Below are positions 26,128 through 35,778 of a stretch of 64,000 nucleotides of DNA, piece by piece. The stretch's first letter is position 1. Every line of letters starts with the position of its first letter. Source of the stretch: an uncultured Microbacterium sp. (GTDB lineage Bacteria; Actinomycetota; Actinomycetes; Actinomycetales; Microbacteriaceae); contig NZ_CALTTX010000001.1 of assembly GCF_943912325.1 (NCBI RefSeq), positions 51,291-115,290 of the forward strand, given 5' to 3'. A program made the translations under genes and the position numbers. The notes under the pieces were generated by a model that saw only the letters and a program-made list of their open reading frames with translations, did no database searches and was not told where the DNA came from.

Positions 26128-27860
26128 GTGCCGAGGGCACGGTGAGCGACGCGGCGGTTCGCGGGGCGACGGATGCTTCGGGCTCGCGCGACGCCGAGCT
26201 GCTCGACGCCGCCCGCGCGTGGCTTGCCGACGACCCCGACCCCGACACGCGCGCCGAGCTCGAGGCGCTCATCGCGGGCGCGGCGGCCGGCGATGACGCG
26301 GCGCGCGCCGGCATCGCCGACCGCTTCGGTTCGCGCCTCGCTTTCGGCACGGCGGGATTGCGCGGCGCGCTCGGCGCGGGACCCAACCGCATGAACCGCG
26401 TGCTCGTCACCCAGGCGGCGGCTGGGTTCGCGGCCTACCTGCGCGAGCAGAATCCCGAGCGCACGCCCACGGTCGTCATCGGCTACGACGGGCGCCGCGG
26501 TTCGGCGCGGTTCGCGCTCGATTCGGCCGAGATCTTCGCGGGCGCGGGGCTGCGGGCGATCCTGCTCCCCCGCCTCCTGCCCACCCCCGTGCTGGCCTTT
26601 GCCGTGCGCCACCTCGGCGCTGACGCGGGCGTCATGGTCACGGCATCCCACAATCCTCCCGACGACAACGGATACAAGGTCTATCTCGGCGGCGCCGACG
26701 GCGGCTCGCAGATCGTCGCGCCGGCCGATGCCGAGATCGCAGCGCACATCGAGCAGATCGCCGATACCGAGCGCGTGAGCGTGCTCCCCCGCTCCGACGC
26801 CTACGAGACGGCGGGTGACGAGGTCGTCGAGGCCTACGTCGCCGCGACCGCGGGCGTCGGCGCGGCACCCCTGGGTTCGGCGGGCATGACGTGGGTCTAC
26901 ACGGCGATGCACGGGGTAGGGTGGGAGACCTTCGCCCGCGTGCTGACGGCCGCGGGCTACGCCCTGCCGATCACGGTCGATGCGCAGCTGCAGCCCGATG
27001 GCGCCTTTCCGACCGTCGCGTTCCCCAACCCCGAAGAGCCCGGAGCGCTCGATCTTGCCTTCGCGCGAGCGCGCGAGGTGGGCGCGGAGTTCATCATCGC
27101 GCAAGATCCCGACGCCGACCGTTTGGGCGTCGCGATTCCGGATGCCGGGGCGCAGGGCGGCTGGCGTCGGCTCACCGGAAACGAGGTCGGCCTGCTGCTC
27201 GGGTGGCGCGCTGCGCGCGCGGCGGGCGGAACCGGGGTGCTCGCGTGCTCGCTCGTGTCGTCGCCCGGTCTCGGCGCGATCGCCGAGCGCTACGGGCTCG
27301 GCTTCACCGAGACCCTCACGGGCTTCAAGTGGATCTCTCGTGCGCCGGGGCTCGTCTTCGGGTTCGAAGAGGCCCTCGGCTACCTCGTGAACCCCGACAC
27401 GGTGCGCGACAAGGACGGCATCTCGGCCTCGATCGCGTTTCTCGGGCTCGTTGCCGAGGCGCGCGGGCGGGGCGTCACGGTCGCGGCACTGCTCGACGAG
27501 TTCCGGGCCGAGTTCGGCGCGTTCCTCAGCGACCAGGTGTCGGTGCGGGTCACCGACCTTGCGCTCATCGGCCGCGTGATGAGTTCCCTGCGCGCCGACG
27601 CGCCCACATCGTTCGGCGACACCGCCGTCTCGCGCACCGATGACCTCGCAGGCGGTTCGGCCGACCTGCCGCCGAGCGATGTGCTGCGCTACCGGCTCGC
27701 CGACGGCTCGCGCGTCATCGTGCGCCCGAGCGGCACCGAGCCCAAACTCAAGGTCTACCTCGACGTGCGGGCTGACGATGTGACCGAGGCATCCACTCGC
27801 CTCCGCACCCTGCGCGACGCGGTCGAACAGCTCATCGCCGACCGATCGGAGCGCTCATGA
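26124..27860 (+). CDS. Phosphohexomutase family enzyme (phosphomannomutase/phosphoglucomutase/phosphopentomutase)
   Basis: 578 aa, GTG start inside the PNP stop. All four domains can be read: phosphoserine loop VMVTASHNPPDDNG with Ser175, metal loop QDPDADRLG, sugar loop FGFEEALGY and phosphate loop RPSGTEPKLKVYL. Orthologues next to PNP are called PmmB in mycobacteria. Coupling to a phosphorylase whose product is ribose-1-phosphate suggests phosphopentomutase activity (ribose-1-P to ribose-5-P) in addition to hexose work. Sequence alone does not settle the substrate. Confidence 0.88.
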   Translation: MSAEGTVSDAAVRGATDASGSRDAELLDAARAWLADDPDPDTRAELEALIAGAAAGDDAARAGIADRFGSRLAFGTAGLRGALGAGPNRMNRVLVTQAAAGFAAYLREQNPERTPTVVIGYDGRRGSARFALDSAEIFAGAGLRAILLPRLLPTPVLAFAVRHLGADAGVMVTASHNPPDDNGYKVYLGGADGGSQIVAPADAEIAAHIEQIADTERVSVLPRSDAYETAGDEVVEAYVAATAGVGAAPLGSAGMTWVYTAMHGVGWETFARVLTAAGYALPITVDAQLQPDGAFPTVAFPNPEEPGALDLAFARAREVGAEFIIAQDPDADRLGVAIPDAGAQGGWRRLTGNEVGLLLGWRAARAAGGTGVLACSLVSSPGLGAIAERYGLGFTETLTGFKWISRAPGLVFGFEEALGYLVNPDTVRDKDGISASIAFLGLVAEARGRGVTVAALLDEFRAEFGAFLSDQVSVRVTDLALIGRVMSSLRADAPTSFGDTAVSRTDDLAGGSADLPPSDVLRYRLADGSRVIVRPSGTEPKLKVYLDVRADDVTEASTRLRTLRDAVEQLIADRSERS

Positions 27861-28492
27861 CCGAGCAGGCCACGACGGGCCTCGCCGTGCCCGGACATCC
27901 CGCGCGCTACGCCGAAACCCCCGTGCTCGAGAACGCCGAGGTGCGCCTCGAACCGCTCGGCCACGCACACGCCGCCGGTCTCTCGGCTGCCTCGGACGAG
28001 GGCGAGCTGTGGCGCACGTGGTACACGCGCGTGCCCTCGCCCGCGGGCATGGCCGACGAGATCGACCGGCGCCTCGGGCTGCAGAGCGCGGGCTCGATGG
28101 CGCCGTGGGCGATCATCGATCGCGCGACGGATCGGGCCGTCGGCATGACGACGTTCATGAATCTGGATGCCGCCAATGCGCGCCTCGAGATCGGGTCGAC
28201 GTGGCTCGGGCGCGCGGCTCACGGCACGGGCGTCAACCCCGCCGCGAAGCTGCTGCTGCTGACGCGCGCGTTCGACGAACTCGGCGTGATCGCGGTGGAA
28301 TTCCGCACGCACTGGCACAACCAGCAGTCGCGCGCCGCGATCGCTCGGCTCGGTGCGAAGCAAGACGGCGTGCTGCGCAGCCACACGATCATGCCCGGCG
28401 GCCTCGTGCGCGACACGGTCGTGTTCTCGATCATCGCGGGCGAATGGCCTTCGGTCCGCCAGGGCCTCGTGGCCCGCCTCGACCGCCGCTGA
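27857..28492 (+). CDS. GNAT N-acetyltransferase (RimJ/RimL-like)
   Basis: 211 aa. The acceptor-side core (RLEPLGHAHAAGL, then GMTTFMNLDAANARLEIGSTWLG) and the acetyl-CoA region GTGVNPAAKLLLLTRAFDELG followed by VEFRTHWHNQQSRAAIARLGAKQDGVLR are typical of the RimL/ribosomal-protein-acetyltransferase-like branch. The ATG overlaps the mutase stop (ATGA), third gene of the PNP operon. The substrate is unknown; a resistance-type or protein N-terminal substrate is possible. Confidence 0.85.
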   Translation: MTEQATTGLAVPGHPARYAETPVLENAEVRLEPLGHAHAAGLSAASDEGELWRTWYTRVPSPAGMADEIDRRLGLQSAGSMAPWAIIDRATDRAVGMTTFMNLDAANARLEIGSTWLGRAAHGTGVNPAAKLLLLTRAFDELGVIAVEFRTHWHNQQSRAAIARLGAKQDGVLRSHTIMPGGLVRDTVVFSIIAGEWPSVRQGLVARLDRR

Positions 28493-28542
28493 GCCCCTTC
28501 CACAGCCCGCACCTCCTCCGCCGCTGAGGCCCCTCCGCGGGC

Positions 28543-30486
28543 TCAACCGTCGATCACGGCTACGAGTTCGTCGAGGAAGGTTGAGAACGCCCCCGCCCGC
28601 CGCGCGATTCGCGACGCGGAATCGCGATCGTTGAACACTTCGACGAACTGCTCGAAGACGGTACGGAACGCCTCTTTGTCGCCCTCCGAGAACGCCACGA
28701 GGGCGACGACCTGAACGCGCGCATCGCCCCACGGCACCGAGCCGTCGGCGATACCGATCGAAATCGCCGTCTGGGCCGTGCGGGCCGAGATCGCGTGCGG
28801 CACCGCGAGCGCATCGGTGAATGCCGTCGATGACATGTCCTCGCGCGCGATCGCCCGCTCGACGAAGTCGGCGTCGGTCACGCCCGCCGCGTGCAACCGC
28901 TCGCCGAGCAGAGCGATCACGCCGCGCTCGTCGAGCCCACGCGGGAGCGGTGAGATGAAGGCATCCGCGTCGAGATACGACGCAAGCTGGCTGCGCAGGC
29001 GAGCGAGCCGCCGCGCCCGGCGCACGCGTGCCGCGGCGGCCTGGACGCGTTCGATGTCGGCGGGAGTCAAGAAGGGTTGGATCTTGACGACGCGGTCGGC
29101 GGGCAGGGTGATGGATGCCGGAGGGTCGATCGTCGTCAGCACGAGATCGGCATCGAACGCGTCCCACGCGGGGTCGACGCGGGTATCGACGCCCGTCACC
29201 TCGATGACGTGGGCGAGGGCGCGATCGACGCTCGATCGCAGCAACTCGTGCAGTTCGTAGTAGCCGGGGCAGACGATCGTCGCGGTGACCCGGTCGCTCG
29301 CAGCGCGCTCGCGCTCGAGCTGGCCGCCGACGTGCATCGCGATGTAGGCGATCTCGTCTTCGTGCAGCGTCAGGCCGATGCGTTCCGCGAGCGCGCCCGA
29401 GATGAACACGGCGACTTCGAAGATCATCGGGTAGGTGGACTTGAGCGACCGCGTGAGCGGGTTGCGCGACCACGCCCGGTCGCTCGCGCGGGCGCGCACG
29501 TTTTGCACGTGCAGTGCGAGGCGCAGCACGAAGTCTTCCGCGTCGATGTCGAGCAGGAACTGCGCGGCCGCCTCGCGCACGGCGTCGCGGACGGCCCGAT
29601 CGATCTCGGGATCGACGAGGGCGCTCGTCTCGGCTTCGCCGCCGGGAGCGACGACGCGAGTCAGCACGATGGATGCCAGATGGGCGCTCTCATCCGCCGG
29701 GAGCGCCACCCCGAGGTGCGCATCGGCAAGCTCCGCGATCACGCCGGCGACGGCCTCGCGCGCGTCGCCGCCCGCTTCCGCAGCGCCCGCCGCAATCAGT
29801 CGACGCTGCGCGACACGTTCGACCGCGATCGCGACGTGCGTCAGCACATCGCTCATCCCGTATTCGTTGACGAAGTAGCCCGCCGACACGAGCCGCGCCA
29901 CGAGGTCGCGCTTGAACGCGCCAAGCGCTTCGGCGTCGGCCTGTGCCCCGAGCGTGCGCCGCAGCGCGTGCGCGTCGAACGCCCCGGCATCCATCTCATC
30001 GTGCACGAGAGCGCTCATGAGCCGCCGCTGAGCGAGCTCGGAGCCCGCGAGGTGCACGCGCGATCCCGTGCGCTCGAGCGTCAACTCCTGGCCCTGCAGG
30101 CGCGTGCGGACGCGCGCGAGATCGCTCTCGAGCGTCGCGGAGCTGACGTGTAGATCGTCGGCCGTCTCGAAGATGTCGATGCCGCCGGGTGCCTCGAGCA
30201 AGCGCATGACGATGCGGTGCTGCCGGTCGCGCGGGGTGCCGGCGTCGGCGCGGTCGTCGGCGAGCACGGTTCCCGCGCCGGGGCCGAGGCGGTACCCCGC
30301 GGGACTCGATTCGATCGCGAGAGCCGACTGCGAGCGAGCGTTGATCGCCGTGACATAGGAGCGGATGCTTCGGGGGGTGACCCCTAGCGCGTCGGCGAGC
30401 TCGGCCGCCGTCTTCCACGCGCCATCGCGGCCGAGGGCATCGCGGCCGAGCAGCGCGAGGAGCCGGTCATGCCGAGCGCGCATCAT
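28543..30486 (-). CDS. mtlR: BglG/MtlR-type PTS-regulated transcriptional activator
   Basis: 647 aa. N-terminal DNA-binding HTH (WKTAAELADALGVTPRSIRSYV, split by a second HTH around residue 105), two PRD domains (about 190-400; conserved His in LTHVAIAVERV and AYIAMHVGGQLE), an EIIB-like domain (TATIVCPGYYELH) and a C-terminal EIIA-like domain with the phosphorylatable His in ALAVPHAISA. This is the architecture of MtlR, controlled by PTS phosphorylation. It is divergent from ptsI and the mannitol genes, which it should activate. Tandem ATGs at 30486 and 30483 follow GGAGGA; the second has the better spacing. Confidence 0.88.
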   Translation of the reverse strand: MMRARHDRLLALLGRDALGRDGAWKTAAELADALGVTPRSIRSYVTAINARSQSALAIESSPAGYRLGPGAGTVLADDRADAGTPRDRQHRIVMRLLEAPGGIDIFETADDLHVSSATLESDLARVRTRLQGQELTLERTGSRVHLAGSELAQRRLMSALVHDEMDAGAFDAHALRRTLGAQADAEALGAFKRDLVARLVSAGYFVNEYGMSDVLTHVAIAVERVAQRRLIAAGAAEAGGDAREAVAGVIAELADAHLGVALPADESAHLASIVLTRVVAPGGEAETSALVDPEIDRAVRDAVREAAAQFLLDIDAEDFVLRLALHVQNVRARASDRAWSRNPLTRSLKSTYPMIFEVAVFISGALAERIGLTLHEDEIAYIAMHVGGQLERERAASDRVTATIVCPGYYELHELLRSSVDRALAHVIEVTGVDTRVDPAWDAFDADLVLTTIDPPASITLPADRVVKIQPFLTPADIERVQAAAARVRRARRLARLRSQLASYLDADAFISPLPRGLDERGVIALLGERLHAAGVTDADFVERAIAREDMSSTAFTDALAVPHAISARTAQTAISIGIADGSVPWGDARVQVVALVAFSEGDKEAFRTVFEQFVEVFNDRDSASRIARRAGAFSTFLDELVAVIDG

Positions 30487-30667
30487 CCGGTCCTCCTCTC
30501 GCCGACGCACGTTTCCGCAGGGGCGGAAAGTTCTCTGGTTGCCGCGAGGCCGGTCGCATTTCACGATAGTCGGAGAAGCGGGATCGAGGTCGATCCCCGA
30601 TCAGGGCGCCCCGGCGCCCGCACCCCGCGATAACGATGAAGCCGCCGGCCGAAAGGAACACGACGAC
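30487..30667. promoter_or_regulatory. Divergent mtlR/ptsI control region
   Basis: 181 bp. It holds the mtlR ribosome binding site, the ptsI site AAAGGAA, and two small inverted repeats: GATCGA-GG-TCGATC (about 30583-30596) and GGGCGCC-CGGCGCCC-like just after. These could be activator or catabolite-control sites. No clear TANNNT leaderless box for either gene. Confidence 0.4.
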
Positions 30668-32359
30668 GTGACCACCACCTCTCCGCTCACCACCCTGCAG
30701 GGCGTGGGAATCGGTCTGGGGATCGCTCAGGGACCCGTCGCCCGCATGGCCGCGCCTCTTCCCGCGCCGGGCGACGAGCACTCGGCCCTCTCGGCCGCCG
30801 ACGAGACCGCGCGCGCCGACGCAGCGGTCGCGGCCGTCGCACGCGACCTCGAAGCCCGCGGCGCACAGGCCGGGGGTCAGGCGCGCGACGTGCTCGAGGC
30901 GCAGGCGATGATGGCCGAAGACCCGACCCTCGCGGCGGGTGTCGGCGAGCACATCGGCGCCGGAAAGACCGCCGAGTACGCCGTGCACGCCGCCTTCGGC
31001 ACGTTCCGCGATCAGCTTTCTGCCGCGGGCGGCTACCTCGGCGAGCGCGCCGCCGACCTTGACGACGTCGCCCAGCGCGTCATCGCCCACTTGCGCGGCG
31101 TCGCGGCTCCCGGTGTGCCCGACCCGGGGCATCCGTTCGTGCTCGTCGCGCGCGACCTCGCTCCCGCCGACACCGCGCTGCTCGATCTCGACCAGGTGCT
31201 CGCGCTCGTCACGAGCGAGGGTGGTCCGACCTCGCACACGGCGATCCTCGCGCGCGAAAAGGGAATCGTCGCGATCGTCGGCGTGCACGGCGCGGACGAC
31301 CTCGCCGACGGCGAGCGTGTCATCGTCGATGCCGGAGCGGGCACCGTGACGCGCGGCGCGAGCGACGCCGAACTCGCCGAGGCGCAGGAACGCGCCGACG
31401 CACGCACTGCGGCCGCTGCGGCTCCGATCACTCCCGGAGCGCTCGCCGACGGCACCGCCGTGCCGCTGCTCGCGAACCTCGGCAACCCCGACGGCGCGGC
31501 CGACGCGCGCGCCCTCGGCGCCGAGGGCGTCGGCCTGTTCCGCACCGAGTTCCTGTTTCTCGATTCGCGCGAGGCACCCACGGTCGCCGAGCAGAAGGCC
31601 GCGTACGAGAAGCTGTTCCGCGCGTTCGCGGGCACGAAGGTCGTCGTGCGGGCATTGGATGCCGGTGCTGACAAGCCGCTCGCGTTCCTCAACGACGCCC
31701 CCGAAGACAACCCCGCACTGGGGCTGCGGGGCCTGCGCGCGCTCCGGGCGAACGAGCAGATCCTGCGGGACCAGCTGACGGCGCTCGCCGAGGCCGATGC
31801 CGCCGCGACCGCCGCGGGCGAGGGCTGCGACCTCTGGGTCATGGCCCCCATGGTCGCGACGGTCGAAGAGACGCGATACTTCGTCGCGCTCGCGCGGGAA
31901 TACGGCATCAGAACGCCGGGCGTCATGATCGAGGTCCCCGCTGCGGCGCTCCTCGCCGACCGCGTGCTCGCGAACGCCGATTTCGCCTCGATCGGCACGA
32001 ACGATCTGACGCAGTACGCGCTCGCCGCCGACCGCTTGCTCGGTTCGGTCGCGTCGTTCCAGGACCCGTGGCACCCCGCCGTGCTACGCCTGATCCGCGA
32101 GGTCGGCGCGGCCGGGGCCGCCCTCGGCAAGCCCGTCGGCATCTGCGGCGAGGCCGCCGCCGACCCGCTGCTCGCGATCGTGCTCGTAGGCCTCGGCGCC
32201 ACCTCGCTCTCGATGGCCCCCTCGGCGCTCGCCGATGTGCGCCAGAGCCTGCTGCGCGTCACGCGCGACGACGCCCGACGCCTCGCTGAGGCCGCGCTCG
32301 GTGCCGATGACGCGGGTTCGGCTTGCGCGGCGGCGCGTGCCGCACTCGAGGCATCCTGA
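30668..32359 (+). CDS. ptsI: Phosphoenolpyruvate-protein phosphotransferase (PTS enzyme I)
   Basis: 563 aa. Active-site His190 in EGGPTSHTAILARE accepts phosphate from PEP. The C-terminal PEP-binding barrel is complete: FRTEFLFLD, MAPMVATVEETR, SIGTNDLTQYALAADR and the catalytic Cys in GICGEAA. It normally phosphorylates HPr, which then feeds the mannitol EIIA at 34139. No HPr gene is in the window. GTG start at 30668; AAAGGAA lies about 9 nt upstream. First gene of the mannitol operon. Confidence 0.94.
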   Translation: MTTTSPLTTLQGVGIGLGIAQGPVARMAAPLPAPGDEHSALSAADETARADAAVAAVARDLEARGAQAGGQARDVLEAQAMMAEDPTLAAGVGEHIGAGKTAEYAVHAAFGTFRDQLSAAGGYLGERAADLDDVAQRVIAHLRGVAAPGVPDPGHPFVLVARDLAPADTALLDLDQVLALVTSEGGPTSHTAILAREKGIVAIVGVHGADDLADGERVIVDAGAGTVTRGASDAELAEAQERADARTAAAAAPITPGALADGTAVPLLANLGNPDGAADARALGAEGVGLFRTEFLFLDSREAPTVAEQKAAYEKLFRAFAGTKVVVRALDAGADKPLAFLNDAPEDNPALGLRGLRALRANEQILRDQLTALAEADAAATAAGEGCDLWVMAPMVATVEETRYFVALAREYGIRTPGVMIEVPAAALLADRVLANADFASIGTNDLTQYALAADRLLGSVASFQDPWHPAVLRLIREVGAAGAALGKPVGICGEAAADPLLAIVLVGLGATSLSMAPSALADVRQSLLRVTRDDARRLAEAALGADDAGSACAAARAALEAS

Positions 32360-32412
32360 TCCCCCCTCTTTTTCCTCCCACAACAGCAGCACCTCTCGAG
32401 AAAGAAATACTC

Positions 32413-34053
32413 ATGACGACGACGTCACCTGCGGCCGCTCCGGCCGCGAACCGCTCGGCACGCGTTGCCGTGCAGCGGTTCGGCACCTTCCTTTCGGGCA
32501 TGATCATGCCCAACATCTCGGCGTTCATCGCGTGGGGATTCATCACCGCCTTGTTCATCTCGACCGGATGGCTCGGGCACTGGTTCCCCGTGTCGAACAT
32601 CCTCGGCGGCTTCGGCGACGCCTCGACGATCTCGTGGTCGCACGCGATGACACAGCTGCAGACCGCGAAGGACGGTAGCGTCTTCACGGCGTTCGTCGGC
32701 CTCGTCGGCCCCATGATCACGTACCTGCTGCCGCTGCTGATCGCCAACACGGGCGGCCGCATGGTCTACGGTGCGCGCGGCGGTGTCGTCGCCGCGATCG
32801 CCACGATGGGTGTCATCGTCGGCACGACGATCCCGATGTTCCTCGGCGCGATGATCATGGGCCCGCTCGCGGCCTGGATCACGAAGCAGATGGACAAGCT
32901 GTGGGCCGGCAAGATCAAGCCCGGATTCGAAATGCTCGTCGACAACTTCTCGGCCGGAATCCTCGGCATGCTGCTCGCGATCGTCGGCTTCTTCGGATTC
33001 GGTCCCGTCATGACGTGGATCTCGCAGGGTCTCGGCGGCATCGTCGACTTCCTCGTGTCCTTCGGCCTGCTGCCGCTGCTGTCGATCATCGTCGAGCCGG
33101 CCAAGATCCTGTTCCTCAACAACGCCATCAACCACGGCGTCTTCACCCCGATCGGCACGCAGCAAGCGCTCGAGACGGGCCGCTCGATCCTGTTCCTCGT
33201 CGAGGCGAACCCCGGCCCCGGCATCGGAATCCTGCTCGCGTTCACGTTCTTCGGCGTCGGCGCGGCGAAGGCGAGCGCACCGGGAGCTGCGATCATCCAG
33301 TTCTTCGGTGGCATCCACGAGATCTACTTCCCCTACGTGCTGATGAAGCCGGTCCTCGTCGTCGCCGCGATCGCGGGTGGCATGACCGGCGTCGCGACCA
33401 ACGCGATCTTCGGCAGCGGCCTGCGGGCACCGGCAGCCCCCGGCTCGATCATCGCCGTGCTCATCCAGACCTCGGGGGACTCGAACTTCGGGCCCGGCTG
33501 GGGCTACGTCGGGGTCATCCTCTCGGTCGTGCTGGCTGCGACCGTGTCGTTCCTGCTCTCGGCGCTGTTCCTGCTGCGCACTCGCAAGCGCGACCTCGAA
33601 ACCGAGGGTGCGGGTGACCTGTCGGCCGCGATCGCGCAGACCGAGGCCAACAAGGGCAAGAGCTCGGCCGCGCTGTCGGGTCTCGCCGCGGCATCCGGTG
33701 GTGCCGGCACGTCGGCCGCATCCGCCCCCGCGACCACCGCGACGGCGACGCTCGACCGGCCGATCCACTCGATCGTGTTCGCGTGCGACGCGGGCATGGG
33801 TTCGTCGGCGATGGGCGCGAGCGTGCTGCGCAACAAGGTCAAGAAGGCAGGCATCGAGGGCGTCACCGTGACGAACGCGGCGATCGCGAACCTCGACGGC
33901 TCGGCCGACCTGGTGATCACGCAGCAGCAGCTGACCGATCGCGCTCGTGCGAAAGAGCCCGAGGCGATCCACGTCTCGGTCGACAATTTCATGAACGCGC
34001 CGCAGTATGACGAAGTCATCGAGCGGGTGCGCGCGCAGCAAGCGGGCGAATGA
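32413..34053 (+). CDS. mtlA: PTS mannitol-specific EIICB component
   Basis: 546 aa. EIIC (residues 1-~390) contains about eight membrane segments and the family motif around GGIHEIYFPYVLMKP, with the sugar-site Glu. A flexible Ala/Thr/Ser linker (about 420-455) leads to EIIB, with the phospho-Cys in VFACDAGMGSSAMGASVL. It imports and phosphorylates mannitol. EIIA is a separate gene downstream, as in other Gram-positive bacteria. The ATG follows GAGAAAGAAA; 53 nt separate it from ptsI. Confidence 0.95.
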   Translation: MTTTSPAAAPAANRSARVAVQRFGTFLSGMIMPNISAFIAWGFITALFISTGWLGHWFPVSNILGGFGDASTISWSHAMTQLQTAKDGSVFTAFVGLVGPMITYLLPLLIANTGGRMVYGARGGVVAAIATMGVIVGTTIPMFLGAMIMGPLAAWITKQMDKLWAGKIKPGFEMLVDNFSAGILGMLLAIVGFFGFGPVMTWISQGLGGIVDFLVSFGLLPLLSIIVEPAKILFLNNAINHGVFTPIGTQQALETGRSILFLVEANPGPGIGILLAFTFFGVGAAKASAPGAAIIQFFGGIHEIYFPYVLMKPVLVVAAIAGGMTGVATNAIFGSGLRAPAAPGSIIAVLIQTSGDSNFGPGWGYVGVILSVVLAATVSFLLSALFLLRTRKRDLETEGAGDLSAAIAQTEANKGKSSAALSGLAAASGGAGTSAASAPATTATATLDRPIHSIVFACDAGMGSSAMGASVLRNKVKKAGIEGVTVTNAAIANLDGSADLVITQQQLTDRARAKEPEAIHVSVDNFMNAPQYDEVIERVRAQQAGE

Positions 34054-34056
34054 CCG

Positions 34057-34091
34057 ACGGATGCCGGGGGTGCAGGGCCCCCGGCATCCGT
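34057..34091. terminator. Perfect hairpin between mtlA and the EIIA gene (attenuator or partial terminator)
   Basis: Arms 34057-34070 and 34078-34091 pair perfectly over 14 bp (ACGGATGCCGGGGG and its complement), 7-nt loop TGCAGGG. No U-run. It begins 4 nt after the mtlA stop and could lower expression of EIIA and the dehydrogenase, or protect the mtlA mRNA end. Confidence 0.6.
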
Positions 34092-34138
34092 TCCCGCCTC
34101 ATCTCCCCCTTCATACGGACCCTCACGGAAGGACCATC

Positions 34139-34585
34139 ATGACCACCTCCCCCCTCACCCTCGAACAAGTGCGCATCCACGCGGGCTCGGTTTCGCGCGA
34201 CGAGGCCATGCGCGAAGCCGCAGCGATCCTCGAAGGCGCCGGCGCCGTCACCGCTGACTACTACGACGCGATGCTCGCCCGCGAAGCGGCCGTGTCGACG
34301 TACATGGGCAACGAGCTCGCGATTCCGCACGGCACGAACGAAGCCAAGGCTGTCGTGCTCGGCTCGGCGCTCTCGGTCGTACGCTACGACGGCGGTGTGG
34401 ATTGGGACGGCGAGCCCGTGCGGTTCGTGATCGGGATCGCTGGCAAGGACGGCGCGCATCTCGAGCTGCTCTCGCGCATCGCGATCATCTTCTCGGACCT
34501 CGACGACGTCGAAGAGCTCAAGGCCGCCGCTTCGGCAGATGAGCTCTACGCGCTGCTCGCCGCAGTCAACGAGGACGACGCGTGA
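34139..34585 (+). CDS. mtlF: PTS mannitol-specific EIIA component
   Basis: 148 aa. The phosphorylatable His64 is in NELAIPHGTNEAK. It passes phosphate from HPr to the EIIB domain at 32413-34053. GGAAGG with 6-nt spacing precedes the ATG. The stop overlaps the GTG of mtlD (GTGA), so the two are translationally coupled. Confidence 0.94.
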   Translation: MTTSPLTLEQVRIHAGSVSRDEAMREAAAILEGAGAVTADYYDAMLAREAAVSTYMGNELAIPHGTNEAKAVVLGSALSVVRYDGGVDWDGEPVRFVIGIAGKDGAHLELLSRIAIIFSDLDDVEELKAAASADELYALLAAVNEDDA

Positions 34586-35730
34586 CCGGCACGGCCGTCC
34601 ACTTCGGCGCGGGCAACATCGGGCGCGGTTTCGTCGGCCTGCTGCTGCACGAAGGCGGCTACGAGCTGGTCTTCTCAGACGTGTCAGAACCGCTCGTCGA
34701 GGCGATCGACGCCGCATCGTCGTATACCGTGCACGCGGTCGGCGAGGGCGGTGGCGACACGGTCGTGACGGGATTCACGGCGCTCAACAGCGCTCTGGAT
34801 CCGGATGCGGTGGCGCGCGCTATCGCCGATGCCGACATCGTCACGACGGCCGTTGGCCCCCGCATCCTGCCCTTCATCGCTCCGCTCATCGTGCGTGGGC
34901 TCGCGCTGCGCGATCCCGAGCGGGCGCCCGTCGCCGTGATGGCGTGCGAGAACGCGATCCGCGCGACCACGACTCTGCGCGACGCGATGGCGGCCGACGC
35001 CGGCGGCGAGTGGGATGCGCTCGCCGCGCGCGCCGTCTTCGCCGACACGGCCGTCGACCGTATCGTTCCGGGCCAGCCCGAGGGCGCGGGAGTCGACGTG
35101 TGGGTCGAGCCGTTCTTCGAGTGGGCGATCGAGCGGGGGCCGTTTGGGGGGAACCTGCCGAACATCCCGGGAGCGCACTTCGTCGACGACCTCGAGCCCT
35201 ACATCGAGCGCAAGCTCTTCACGGTCAACACGGGCCACGCCGCGACGGCGTACTTCGGAGCGCGCGCGGGGATCGAGCGCATTTCGAACGTGCTCGCCGA
35301 GCCCGAACTGCGCGCCGCCGTCGAGGCGACCCTGCGCGAGACGTCGGCCGTGCTCGAGGCGCGCCACGGGCTCACGGCGGAATCGCTTGCCGAGTATCGC
35401 GAGACGATCTTGCGCCGCTTTCAGAACCCCGAGCTGCCCGACACCGTCTGGCGGGTCGGCCGCCAGCCGCTGCGCAAGCTGTCGCGGCACGAGCGCTTCA
35501 TCGGCCCCGCCGCCGACGCCGCGACGCTCGGGCTCTCGGTCGACGCGCTGCTCGCCACGATCGAGGCCGCGCTGGCGTTCGACACCCCCGAGGACCCCGA
35601 GGCCGTCGAGATGCAGCGGATGCTCCGCGAACTCTCACCCGCAGACTTCACCGCCGCCGTGTCGGGCCTCACGGCCGAGCATCCCCTCTTCGCCCCCCTC
35701 GCCGCGGTCGTCGCGGCGCACCAGCGCTGA
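34582..35730 (+). CDS. mtlD: Mannitol-1-phosphate 5-dehydrogenase
   Basis: 382 aa. NAD-binding motif HFGAGNIGRGFVGLLLHEGGY at the N-terminus; the polyol-dehydrogenase core VNTGHAATAYFGA and KLSRHERFIGPA (catalytic Lys and His region) is present. It oxidises mannitol-1-phosphate to fructose-6-phosphate. Last gene of the mannitol operon. The first of two long palindromes starts 27 bp after the stop and may terminate transcription. Confidence 0.95.
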   Translation: MTGTAVHFGAGNIGRGFVGLLLHEGGYELVFSDVSEPLVEAIDAASSYTVHAVGEGGGDTVVTGFTALNSALDPDAVARAIADADIVTTAVGPRILPFIAPLIVRGLALRDPERAPVAVMACENAIRATTTLRDAMAADAGGEWDALAARAVFADTAVDRIVPGQPEGAGVDVWVEPFFEWAIERGPFGGNLPNIPGAHFVDDLEPYIERKLFTVNTGHAATAYFGARAGIERISNVLAEPELRAAVEATLRETSAVLEARHGLTAESLAEYRETILRRFQNPELPDTVWRVGRQPLRKLSRHERFIGPAADAATLGLSVDALLATIEAALAFDTPEDPEAVEMQRMLRELSPADFTAAVSGLTAEHPLFAPLAAVVAAHQR

Positions 35731-35751
35731 GGCGGCTACCTCTCACCCATT

Positions 35752-35778
35752 CCGTTGATGTCTCACTTATGCAGGTTT
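35752..35778. repeat. Left terminal inverted repeat of the DUF559 element
   Basis: 27 bp, 26 of 27 identical to the reverse complement of 36998-37024. The same bases form the left arm of the first palindrome. Confidence 0.75.
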
